Assembly (NCBI GenBank): GCA_047974805.1
Contig: JBKECS010000018.1
Coordinates: 1 to 60,814, forward strand
From: JAJXUB01 sp047974805
Lineage (GTDB): Bacteria; Actinomycetota; Actinomycetes; Actinomycetales; Dermatophilaceae
Direction: 5' to 3'
Length of the DNA stretch: 60,814 nucleotides
Below the pieces are notes generated by a model. That model did no database searches. It was given only the letters and a program-made list of their open reading frames with translations, and was not told where the DNA came from. The translations under genes and the position numbers were made by a program. Positions 1 to 7,798 of this stretch are shown here, in pieces; position 1 is the stretch's first letter; each line of letters starts with the position of its first letter.

Positions 1-1
1 C

Positions 2-199
2 CTGGCCGAGGTGCCGGTTGCCTTCGTCGAGTTGCGCCCCGGGGCGAATGTGACGGAGGAGGAGCTCATCGCCTACTGTCGCGGACGCATCGCCAGTTTC
101 AAGGTGCCTCGCCAGGTCAGGTTCATCAACGAGTGGCCGATGTCGGCGACGAAGATCCGCAAGAGTGAGCTGCGAGCGCTGCTGGACCCCGCGGGGTAG
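2..199 (+). CDS. AMP-dependent acyl-CoA synthetase/ligase, C-terminal end (partial)
   Basis: This is the last 65 residues of an open frame that enters from the left edge and stops at TAG (197-199). The sequence fits the C-terminal lid domain of the acyl-adenylate-forming family: an acidic stretch (VTEEELIAYC), then FKVPRQVRFINEWP, then SATKIRKSEL, where a lysine sits in the place of the catalytic A10 lysine that contacts the adenylate. The family makes acyl-AMP and then acyl-CoA from a carboxylic acid, ATP and CoA. Substrate cannot be judged from this piece. It converges on bioY 50 bases away. Confidence 0.8.
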   Translation: MAEVPVAFVELRPGANVTEEELIAYCRGRIASFKVPRQVRFINEWPMSATKIRKSELRALLDPAG

Positions 200-249
200 G
201 GACACCCCGGTACCCAACAGGTGCCTGACGTGGTGGCTCTGGCGTCGGG

Positions 250-840
250 CTACACCGGCGCGGCGAACCGCTGCCGCTCCACGGCCCGGGAAGGCAACAA
301 GCCGGGATAGCCGCGGTGAACCGCCGCCACCACCACCGTGGCCACTGCGGCCTTGGCCAGGTCGCCGATGAGAAAGACCATGCTGCCCGAGGCCGCCGTC
401 CCCAGGCTGAGTCCCGCCCGCCAGGCGAGCACGGGGATGCCCATGGCATACACCACGACGATGCCGCCGATCACCATAGCCACAAAGCCCGGCATCGTCC
501 GGAACGGCGCGCCCAGCCGGTACACCAGAGCGCCGATGACGTAGGCCCCCACAGGAAAGGCCAGGAGGAAGCCGGCACTGGGACCGGCAAAGACGGCCAA
601 CCCGCCACGTCCGCCGGCCAGCAACGGAAGTCCGAGAGCCACCAGAGCCAGGAAGATCACCAGGGACACAAACGCCCGCCGACCTCCGAGGATGGCGCCG
701 GTGATCATCACGCCCAGCGTTTGCAGCGTCACCGGCACGGGAAAGCCGAACAACGCAAACGCCGGCACTAGCCCGAGAGCGGCAACGAAACCGGCGAAGG
801 CGACCTCCAGCGCAATGTCGCGCGTGCGGGATGACGGCAT
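250..840 (-). CDS. bioY: Biotin ECF transporter substrate-binding subunit BioY
   Basis: A 196-residue, very hydrophobic protein with about six membrane segments, the usual BioY size. The N-terminus reads MPSSRTRDIALEVAFAG and is followed by the family stretch PVTLQTLGVMITGAILGGRRA. BioY binds biotin in the membrane and normally works with the BioM ATPase and BioN; neither is next to it here, so it either uses a shared ECF module elsewhere or works alone, as known for some BioY proteins. I chose the ATG at 840 because an AGGAG lies 7 nt upstream on the minus strand; the frame stays open further upstream but the extra 104 residues look non-coding. Confidence 0.9.
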   Translation of the reverse strand: MPSSRTRDIALEVAFAGFVAALGLVPAFALFGFPVPVTLQTLGVMITGAILGGRRAFVSLVIFLALVALGLPLLAGGRGGLAVFAGPSAGFLLAFPVGAYVIGALVYRLGAPFRTMPGFVAMVIGGIVVVYAMGIPVLAWRAGLSLGTAASGSMVFLIGDLAKAAVATVVVAAVHRGYPGLLPSRAVERQRFAAPV

Positions 841-942
841 GCAGGGAACTCCTTTTGGGCACGTGATGATCGGCGCCGGTCGGCGCGGTGCCAGAGTAGT
901 CCAGCCGCCCACAGGCCGCCCACAGAAATCCGAGATACGGTC

Positions 943-959
943 ATACCCCCACCCCGTAT
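943..959. promoter_or_regulatory. C-rich dyad ATAC-N9-GTAT upstream of the multicopper oxidase
   Basis: The spacer between divergent bioY and the multicopper oxidase contains ATAC and GTAT half-sites flanking a C-rich core, ending 18 nt before the oxidase ATG. The outer half-sites recall copper-responsive (CsoR-type) operators, but the inner C-tracts run in the same direction instead of being complementary, so this is only a weak candidate. Confidence 0.2.
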
Positions 960-977
960 CCCAGAAAGGCGCGTCCG

Positions 978-2526
978 ATGCCCCAACGGAACGCCGAAAC
1001 GACCCCCACGACAACCCCGACCCGACGGCAGCTGATGTCGTATGCGGCAGCGGGGACGGTGGCCCTGGCCGCCGGTGGAGGCGCTGCCGTGTGGGCAGCG
1101 ACGCGCACCGATCCGACAGGAAGCGGCGCGGCTGGAGGTCCCACCACCCCATTTGCCGAGCCGGCAGACATCACGAGCGTCAGCGGTCGGCTGTCCACGA
1201 CGTTGCGCGCGGCCCCCGGCGCCGTTGTCGCCGGGCGAGACACCCAGGCGTGGGTTCAACGGGTCCGTCCCCGGTCCGACGCTGCGCATACGCCCCGGGG
1301 ACACCCTGGCGATAACGCTGGACAACGCCCTGGATCGACCGACCAACCTGCATACCCACGGGCTGCACGTGTCACCCGAAGGCAACAGCGACAACCCGTT
1401 TCGCATGGTGGCGGCCGGTAAGTGGGCCGACTACGACATCGTCGTCCCTGCGGACCACCCCACCGGGACCTTCTGGTACCACCCCCACCATCACGGCATG
1501 GTCGCCGAGCAGGTCTTCAACGGACTCTTGGGCGCCATCATCGTCGCCGATGATCACGAGCCCGACGTCGATCGCGACCGGGTCATGATCGTCTCAGACA
1601 CCACCTTGACCAGCGACGGGCAGGTCCCAGCGAGCCACATGGAGGTCATGCAAGGCAGGGAGGGCCAACTCGTCCTTATCAATGGCGTAGTCAACCCGCG
1701 CATAGAGCTCTCCCCGGGCACCATCGAGGGGTGGCGGATGCTCAATGCCTGCACCTCCCGCTACCTGGACATCTCCCTCGACGGGCATACGCTCGGCCTG
1801 CTTGGACGGGATGGCCAGGGCCTGACCGCGGCACGAGACATCGAGCACCTGTTCATGCCGCCCGGATCTCGGGCCGACCTGTTGGTCCGGGCCTTAGCCG
1901 ACGGAACGTATGCCGTCCGCACAACCTCGGTCGATCGCATCCGTCCCGGTCAAGGCATGGGGATGGGCATGGGCATGGACGGGTCGCAACTCTCCCGTGC
2001 CATGGTGTTGGCAACGGTGGCAGTGACCAGCAACCCGGCATCGACCAGTTCGGCAGCAACTCCCGCGTCGGCCGCACGCCCCACCGGCGCCTCGGGGTGG
2101 CCGGACTGGGACCGCTCCCTGCGAGACCTGACCGGAGCCGGCGTCGATGCCCAGCGCCGGGTCACCTTCACCATGGGGATGGGGGGCACGGGCGGCGGCA
2201 TGTTCGAAATCGACGGCAGAGTGTTCGACCCGCAGCGGGTGGACGTGTCCGCTCGATTGGGCACGGTGGAGGAATGGACCATTGCCAATACCTCGGTCAT
2301 GGACCATCCGTTCCATCTCCACGTCTGGCCGTTCCAGGTGACCGATGCCCCCGATCACGACCCCGGCGGTCCACCGGATTGGCGCGACGTGATCAATGTC
2401 CCGGCCGCCGGCCAGGTCACCGTGCGCGTCCCCATTGAGACGTATGCCGGCACGACCGTTTACCACTGTCACATCCTCGACCACGAGGACCTCGGCATGA
2501 TGGGCATGATCCGAGTAACCGCCTAG
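978..2526 (+). CDS. Multicopper oxidase, Tat-exported, interrupted by a +1 frameshift
   Basis: The N-terminus starts at ATG 978 (AGAAAGG upstream) and carries a Tat signal: TRRQLM followed by an Ala/Gly-rich hydrophobic stretch. That frame runs to about 1251; from 1255 the homology continues in the next frame (FNGSVPGPTLRIRPGDT) to the stop at 2526. Removing one G from the GGG run at 1252-1254 restores one 515-residue protein. All four copper ligand motifs are present in the second frame: HTHG, WYHPHHHG, HPFHLHVWPF and HCHILDHEDLGMMGM. A methionine-rich loop (GQGMGMGMGMDG) resembles copper-tolerance (CueO-like) oxidases. Known family role: oxidation of Cu(I), phenols or metals with O2 outside the membrane. 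An automatic call would start at 1042 and attach about 70 meaningless residues in place of the signal peptide. It is either a sequencing error or a recent loss-of-function mutation. Confidence 0.85.
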
Positions 2527-2574
2527 CCATGGCTGGCTGGCGCGGCGGTGCTCGTCGGGCACGGCCGGGCCCAG

Positions 2575-2620
2575 CAGAAGGGCCCCTGGCCGGCATGTTC
2601 GCCGGTCAGAGGCCCTTCTG
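2575..2620. terminator. Bidirectional hairpin terminator between the oxidase and tRNA-Tyr
   Basis: The arms CAGAAGGGCC (2575-2584) and GGCCCTTCTG (2611-2620) pair perfectly, with a further imperfect inner stem (CTGGCCGG with CCGGTCAG). It lies 48 nt after the oxidase stop and 7 nt beyond the CCA end of the oppositely oriented tRNA, so it can serve both. Confidence 0.75.
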
Positions 2621-2626
2621 TGCAGA

Positions 2627-2710
2627 TGGTGGCAGGTGAAGGATTCGAACCTTCGTAGCTTTCGCGACGGATTTACAGTCCGCTTCCATTGGCCGCTCGG
2701 ACAACCTGCC
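2627..2710 (-). tRNA. tRNA-Tyr (GTA)
   Basis: Read on the minus strand the gene starts GGCAGGTTGTCCGAGCGG and ends ACCTGCC-A-CCA. The acceptor stem GGCAGGT/ACCTGCC is perfect, the anticodon loop is CTGTAAA with anticodon GTA (2674-2676), the T-loop is GTTCGAATC, and a long class II variable arm (CGTCGCGAAAGCTACG) fits bacterial tRNA-Tyr. The CCA end is encoded (2627-2629). Confidence 0.96.
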
Positions 2711-2842
2711 GTGGTGCGTCTGGAAGGATAGCAAGCAGAGGGCAGCGGGGCCGAATCGGCATACGCGTGATTTCACCGACTCCCTCCCGACCGTCCCGGG
2801 CACAGGCCCATCCACGTCCAGGCACAGAAAGGCGAGCACCCC

Positions 2843-3337
2843 ATGGCCGACAGCAGCTTCGACATCGTCAGCACCTATGACAAGCAGGAGGTCGCCAACG
2901 CGGTCAACACGGCGGCCAAGGAGATCTCCAACCGGTACGACTTCAAAGGCGTGGGTGCATCCGTGAAGCTGGCCGGCGAAGCCATCTCCATGGAGGCCAA
3001 CAGCGAGGAGCGGTGCAAAGCCGTCCTCGATGTCGTGCAAACCTGGCTGGTCAAGCGCGGGGTATCGCTGAAACACCTCGACGTTCCAGATTCCGGGCCG
3101 CGGCCGTCCGGCAAGGAGTACAAGCTCGACGTCCCACTCAAGCAGGGCATCTCCAGCGAGAACGCCAAGAAGATCACCAAGCTCATCCGGGACGAGGGAC
3201 CGAAATCCGTCAAGACGCAGATCCAGGGCGATGAAGTGCGGGTGACCAGCAAGTCTCGAGACGATCTGCAGTCCGTCCAACGCATGGTCAAGGACGCCGA
3301 CTTGGACATCGCGGTTCATTTCACCAACTACCGCTGA
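2843..3337 (+). CDS. yajQ: YajQ family nucleotide-binding protein
   Basis: A 164-residue protein, full length for the family (DUF520). Family landmarks are SSFDIVSTYDKQEV at the N-terminus, ISNRYDFKG, and the C-terminal HFTNYR. Known members bind nucleotides, and some (e.g. in Xanthomonas) bind cyclic di-GMP and act as effectors; a role in this organism is not shown. The ATG at 2843 has a GAAAGG about 10 nt upstream. It follows the divergent tRNA-Tyr and precedes the FUSC gene by 27 nt on the same strand. Confidence 0.93.
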   Translation: MADSSFDIVSTYDKQEVANAVNTAAKEISNRYDFKGVGASVKLAGEAISMEANSEERCKAVLDVVQTWLVKRGVSLKHLDVPDSGPRPSGKEYKLDVPLKQGISSENAKKITKLIRDEGPKSVKTQIQGDEVRVTSKSRDDLQSVQRMVKDADLDIAVHFTNYR

Positions 3338-3364
3338 CCGGCGACGACGCAGCCACCATCCCGT

Positions 3365-5710
3365 ATGCCGGACCTACCGCGTGCATCTCCCGTCGATCCG
3401 ACCTCCCTGGCGGCACGCGGGCGGGTCGAGGCCGTCAAGGGTTGGCGTGCCGTGCAGGACCGCGTGGTCGCCTCCGACCCTGGCTTGATCCGGTTGCGGC
3501 ACGGGTTGCGGGCCGCCGTCGCCGTGGCCACCACCGTGGGGGTCGAAGGTGCCTTGGCCAAGGTGATCGGGGCCGACGGCAGAGCCACCCAACTGCACGT
3601 CATGATCGGGGCGATCGTCGGACTCAACATGGCCACCTCCATCCGGGAACGACGCCGTCGCGATGTCGGGCGCACATCCCTGGGGGTGCCGGTTGCGGCG
3701 GCCCTGGGCGCGGGCTTGGCCACGGTCGCCGTGGCCAGCCATCCCTTGGCCATGGCCCTTTTCGTCGTGGTGACGTTCGCCGCCGTGTGGGTTCGCCGGT
3801 TCGGGCCGCGCTGGTTCGCCCTGGGATTCATCGCCTGGCAGTCCTACTTCTTCGCTTCCTTCCTTCGGCCGTCGCCCTCAGCCTTTCCCGGACTGGTGCT
3901 CGCCGCGATCGTGGCTGCGGCCTGGGTGGCCACACTGCTCACCACGGTGTTCCACCCCGATCCCGAGGCGACTGTGCGACACATCGTCACCTCGTTGCGG
4001 GCCCGCGCACGCACCGTCGTGGCAGCCGCCGTGGAGGTGCTCGATGACGGTGCATCCCGCAAATCCGTGGCCAGGCTGCGCTCCCAGCTCGAGCGCGCCC
4101 GCTCGCTCGCCCTGCTGATCGACGCTCATCTGGACGACGGCGCGGCCCTGCCACGTGGTGCTCACCCGGCTCGGGTGCGCCGCTGGCTGGTCGACCTCGA
4201 GATCGGCCTGGACGAAGTCGCCGGGTCCGCGATCCAACTTGTTCAAAGCCGCCCGGTGGCTGGGGCCCACGTCACCGCCTCGACCATCGCCGCGGCTCCT
4301 CCAGACACCGTGCGAGCGGCCCGATCCATGCTCGATGCCCTGGGGTGGGGCCAGCTGCCCCAGGCGCGGGCCGAGGCCACTGCCCTGCTGGATAGTCCCC
4401 ATGGGGGTCAGCAGACGATCCGTCGCCTGGCCAACGGGGCTCGACTACTCATCGACAGCGTCGACGTGTGGCTTTCCGGTCGGTTGTGGGCCATCGACGG
4501 GGGCGTCCCCGCGCCGGCCGACGCGAGCATCACCGCCACCGGATCGGGGACCGCACCCGATGCGCCGTCCGAACTCGCCGACGAGGAGGACCGCCTCGAG
4601 GCGTGGCCCCCGGAGGATTTCGCTCCGGTGGTCACTCTGCAAAGCGGCAACCTCCCCGGCACGGCAGCGTATGCCTCGGCCGCCGTCGCCACAGACAAGC
4701 ACCCGTGGGATCGGTGGGCCTTCACCACCCGTCAGGCCATTCAAGCAGCGGTGGCGGCTGGGCTCGCGGTCCTCTTCGGCGAGCTCATCTCACCCCAGCG
4801 GTACTACTGGGCGGTCATCGCGGCCTTCGTTACCTTCACCGGCACCGCCACGGCCGGTGAGACCATCCGCAAGGCCCTCGCCCGTGTTGCCGGCACACTG
4901 GCCGGACTCGTCGCTGCCGTCGGCTTGGCACAGGTCACCTCCGGCCTGCCGGTGTTAGCGTTCGTCGTCATCGTGCTCGCCCTGTTCTGGGCCTTCTACC
5001 TGCAATCCCTGTCTGCCGGCGCCATGGTTTTCTTCATCACCATCGCGCTGGGCGAGCTCTATGGACTGTTGCGAGAATTCGACGGCGACCTTCTGACCAT
5101 GCGGCTCGCGGAAACCGCGGCCGGGGCCGTCGCCGGCATCGTCGCCGCCCTGGTCGTGTTGCCGGTCTCCACCAGGGGCACCTTGAAGCGTGCCCGGGCG
5201 GCGCTGCTGCTCACCCTCAAACAGCTGCTTGACGAATGCGCCGACCTGCTCGACGGCACCCGCCCGGCGACCGATCCATTCGCCACGGCCATCGCCCTCG
5301 ACGAGGAGGCCCGCCAGGTCGCTGCCACGCACACCGCTGTCCTCAACGTGCCGTTCCTCGACACCGACGCAGCGGACCGCTCCCGACGCGTGGCCATCCT
5401 CGGGGTGTGTGCGTCCGGCGGGAGGGCGGTGCTGCAGGCGATCCCGACCACGCCCCATCCGGGACTCACCGGTCCTGCCGCGGTGTGCCGCGTGCTCGCC
5501 GGGGAGTGCTCCCGACTGGCCGACGTGCCTGATCTGAAGGATCAGCGTCCTGCCCGCGCGGATCGCCCGGGCCTGTCCGAACAGGTGACCGTCCTGCTCG
5601 ACGGCGCGGTCCGAGACGGTGCCCCCATTGCCCTGGTCCGGCGACTCCAACGACTCGCCGACGCCCTGGCGCTGCTCACCCCGAGCCCCGGCGGTAGGGT
5701 CCGATCGTGA
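3365..5710 (+). CDS. FUSC-family integral membrane protein (putative aromatic acid/efflux)
   Basis: A 781-residue protein with two hydrophobic blocks, at about residues 40-195 and 455-610, each followed by a long soluble helical region. This is the duplicated layout of FUSC/YccS/AaeB-like proteins. The first block starts RLRHGLRAAVAVATTVGV and the second TRQAIQAAVAAGLAVLFGE. Relatives include p-hydroxybenzoic acid efflux proteins and the fusaric acid resistance family, but the substrate here is unknown. Its TGA (5708-5710) overlaps the GTG of the next gene. No Shine-Dalgarno is evident at 3365. Confidence 0.85.
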   Translation: MPDLPRASPVDPTSLAARGRVEAVKGWRAVQDRVVASDPGLIRLRHGLRAAVAVATTVGVEGALAKVIGADGRATQLHVMIGAIVGLNMATSIRERRRRDVGRTSLGVPVAAALGAGLATVAVASHPLAMALFVVVTFAAVWVRRFGPRWFALGFIAWQSYFFASFLRPSPSAFPGLVLAAIVAAAWVATLLTTVFHPDPEATVRHIVTSLRARARTVVAAAVEVLDDGASRKSVARLRSQLERARSLALLIDAHLDDGAALPRGAHPARVRRWLVDLEIGLDEVAGSAIQLVQSRPVAGAHVTASTIAAAPPDTVRAARSMLDALGWGQLPQARAEATALLDSPHGGQQTIRRLANGARLLIDSVDVWLSGRLWAIDGGVPAPADASITATGSGTAPDAPSELADEEDRLEAWPPEDFAPVVTLQSGNLPGTAAYASAAVATDKHPWDRWAFTTRQAIQAAVAAGLAVLFGELISPQRYYWAVIAAFVTFTGTATAGETIRKALARVAGTLAGLVAAVGLAQVTSGLPVLAFVVIVLALFWAFYLQSLSAGAMVFFITIALGELYGLLREFDGDLLTMRLAETAAGAVAGIVAALVVLPVSTRGTLKRARAALLLTLKQLLDECADLLDGTRPATDPFATAIALDEEARQVAATHTAVLNVPFLDTDAADRSRRVAILGVCASGGRAVLQAIPTTPHPGLTGPAAVCRVLAGECSRLADVPDLKDQRPARADRPGLSEQVTVLLDGAVRDGAPIALVRRLQRLADALALLTPSPGGRVRS

Positions 5711-6468
5711 GCGAACAACCTCGACTCGCCGGCAAGACGGCGCTGATCACCGGCGCCAGCCGGGGCATCGGTTTGGCGATCGCCCAACGCCTTCTCGACG
5801 ACGGAGCCACGGTCTGTATCACCGGGCGCAACGAGCAGGCGTTGGAGGCGGCGGTGGATGATCTCGGTGGCCGTGGCCACGCCATCGGGATGCCGGGCAA
5901 GGCCGATGACCCCACCCACATCGGCGCCACCGTCGCACGCACCCTGGAGGTGTTCGGCTCGGTGGACATTCTGGTCAACAACGCCGGGATCAACCCCTCA
6001 AACGGGCCGCTGACTGCGTTGGACGCCGGCGCGGCCCGCAAGATCCTCGAGGTCAACGTCATCGCCGCCCTGGAATGGACCACGGCCACGTATGAGTCCT
6101 GGCTGGCTGATCACGGCGGTTCGGTGGTCAACATCGCCTCCGTCGCCGGCCTGCGACCAGCTCCCGGGCTCGGCTTCTATGGGGTGTCCAAGGCCGCGCT
6201 GATCCATCTCACCCAGGAACTGGCGCTCGAATTGGGACCAGAGGTCCGGGTCAACGCCGTGGCGCCCGCGGTGGTGAAGACCCAGTTCTCCAAGATCCTG
6301 TACGAGGGCCGAGAGGAACAAGTCGTCGCGACCTACCCGCTTCGCCGGCTTGGGGTGCCCGAGGACATCGGCTCGGTGGTGGCTTTCCTCGCCGGGGAGG
6401 ATTCAGCCTGGATGACCGGCCAGACGCTGACCGTGGACGGTGGCATGCTCTTGACCGGCGGCATCTGA
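5707..6468 (+). CDS. SDR family oxidoreductase (FabG-like)
   Basis: A 253-residue classical short-chain dehydrogenase. The cofactor-binding motif TGASRGIG is at residues 15-22, NNAG at 91-94, catalytic Ser145, and Y158-x3-K162 (YGVSK). The C-terminus ends with the family VDGGMLL pattern. It probably reduces a keto group or oxidises an alcohol with NAD(P); the substrate is unknown. The GTG start overlaps the FUSC stop by four bases. A TAGGGT element (5695-5700) sits 6 nt before it, so it could be both coupled and transcribed as its own leaderless mRNA. Confidence 0.88.
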   Translation: MSEQPRLAGKTALITGASRGIGLAIAQRLLDDGATVCITGRNEQALEAAVDDLGGRGHAIGMPGKADDPTHIGATVARTLEVFGSVDILVNNAGINPSNGPLTALDAGAARKILEVNVIAALEWTTATYESWLADHGGSVVNIASVAGLRPAPGLGFYGVSKAALIHLTQELALELGPEVRVNAVAPAVVKTQFSKILYEGREEQVVATYPLRRLGVPEDIGSVVAFLAGEDSAWMTGQTLTVDGGMLLTGGI

Positions 6469-6469
6469 T

Positions 6470-6501
6470 CGGTCCGTCGGGGTGGGTTCCACGACGGACC
6501 G
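6470..6501. terminator. Hairpin terminator between convergent SDR and tmsB
   Basis: The arms CGGTCCGTCG (6470-6479) and CGACGGACCG (6492-6501) form a perfect 10-bp stem with a 12-nt loop. It starts 2 nt after the SDR stop codon and lies just downstream of tmsB on the other strand. Confidence 0.75.
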
Positions 6502-6523
6502 AGGCATCCGGTCCGGGTTGGCC

Positions 6524-7798
6524 CTAGACCCCGAACTCCGGCCGCAGTGGGTAGTCCGCACCTCCGTCGGCGTCGGTTTTGGTGGCCAGAATCTGATGCA
6601 ACTGGATCTCATTGCGTTCGAAGGCCAGCGAGCTCCCGGCCAAGTACAGCCCCCATACCCGCGCGGTGGGCAAGCCCACCTCGACCACGCACTTCTCCCA
6701 GTCAGCAGAGAGGTTCTTACACCAGGCCCGGGTAGTCCGGGCGTAGTGCTGACGCAGGTTCTCCTGGTGGTGCACCTCCAGGCCCTCGTCCTCCATGACC
6801 CGCACGATGTCCCCCGACCCGGTCAGCCCGCCGTCGGGGAAGACGTACCGGTTGATGAAGCCGCCCTGCGGAACCCCCGGATGTTTGTTGTCCGGCCGGG
6901 TGATCGTGTGGTTGAGCAGCCGGCCGCGGTCCCGCAGTTTCGAACGAAGGAACCGGAAGTAGCTGCCGTAGTTCTCCGGACCGATGTGCTCGGTCAGGCC
7001 GATGGAGGAGATGGCATCGAAGTCACCCTCGGTGACGTCCCGGTAGTCCTGGAACCTGATTTGCGCGCGATCCGTCAGGCCGCGCTCGGCGAGCATCGCC
7101 CTGCCCCACTCCGCCTGCTGCTCCGAGAGGGTGACCCCGATCGCCGTGACGCCGTAGTTCTCCACCGCGTGCCGGACCATGCCTCCCCAGCCACAGCCGA
7201 CATCGAGCAACCGCGCGCCCGGCTTGAGGCCGAGCTTGCGGCATATCAGGTCGTGTTTGTGGGCCTGGGCCTCTTCCAAGGTGGCGTCGTCAGTGGGATA
7301 CACGGCGCAGGTGTAGGCCATGGACGGGCCGAGCAACACCTCGTAGAAAGCATTCGAGACGTCATAGTGGTGATGGATCGCCTCGGCATCCCGGCCCCGG
7401 CCGTGCCGCAGGCCCCGGGCGAGCCGGCGCAGCGGGGTGGGTGCCTCGATCTCCGGCAGCGAAGGGTTGCGAATTCCGTATTGTCGCATCAGGGCCACGA
7501 AGGCCGGGGTCTGCTTCAACCCGGGCCGGCGGATCTGCAGATGGTCACGCAGGAGCTTGTACACCTCGTAGGGGTCGCCCTGGTCGATCCCCTCGATGAT
7601 CAACTCGTCGGTCAGGTAGGCCCGGGCCAGCCCGAGATCCCCCGGCGCGGTCAACAGGTAGTTCAAGCCTTTGGGGGATTGAAGCCGGATCTTCACGCCT
7701 TCGCCCGAACCTCCCCGCGATCCGTCGAACGCCCGAAAATCCACCGGGGCATCGGCTCCGACCAGCGTGTCGAATACCTCGCCGATCGTTATCGTCAT
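6524..7798 (-). CDS. tmsB: S-adenosylmethionine-dependent fatty acid methyltransferase (TmsB/BfaB-like)
   Basis: A 424-residue member of the cyclopropane fatty acid synthase family. The SAM-binding motif LLDVGCGWGG is at about residues 197-206, with family motifs HHHYDVSN (142-149) and YTCAVY (162-167). Paired with the upstream FAD oxidoreductase it matches the TmsB (BfaB) enzyme, which methylates the double bond of oleoyl phospholipid to a 10-methylene group. That assignment rests on gene pairing; a plain cyclopropane synthase is the alternative. The ATG at 7798 overlaps the TmsA stop (ATGA), so the two are translationally coupled. Confidence 0.85.
   Translation of the reverse strand: MTITIGEVFDTLVGADAPVDFRAFDGSRGGSGEGVKIRLQSPKGLNYLLTAPGDLGLARAYLTDELIIEGIDQGDPYEVYKLLRDHLQIRRPGLKQTPAFVALMRQYGIRNPSLPEIEAPTPLRRLARGLRHGRGRDAEAIHHHYDVSNAFYEVLLGPSMAYTCAVYPTDDATLEEAQAHKHDLICRKLGLKPGARLLDVGCGWGGMVRHAVENYGVTAIGVTLSEQQAEWGRAMLAERGLTDRAQIRFQDYRDVTEGDFDAISSIGLTEHIGPENYGSYFRFLRSKLRDRGRLLNHTITRPDNKHPGVPQGGFINRYVFPDGGLTGSGDIVRVMEDEGLEVHHQENLRQHYARTTRAWCKNLSADWEKCVVEVGLPTARVWGLYLAGSSLAFERNEIQLHQILATKTDADGGADYPLRPEFGV

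Noticed and set aside
1042..1254. N-terminal part of the multicopper oxidase frame starting at 1042
   Set aside because: Its first 70 or so residues are Arg/Pro-rich nonsense, while the overlapping frame from 978 encodes a proper Tat signal and pre-domain.
1948..1990. Met/Gly codon repeat in the oxidase as a microsatellite
   Set aside because: It encodes the Met-rich copper-binding loop expected for this enzyme type and stays in frame.
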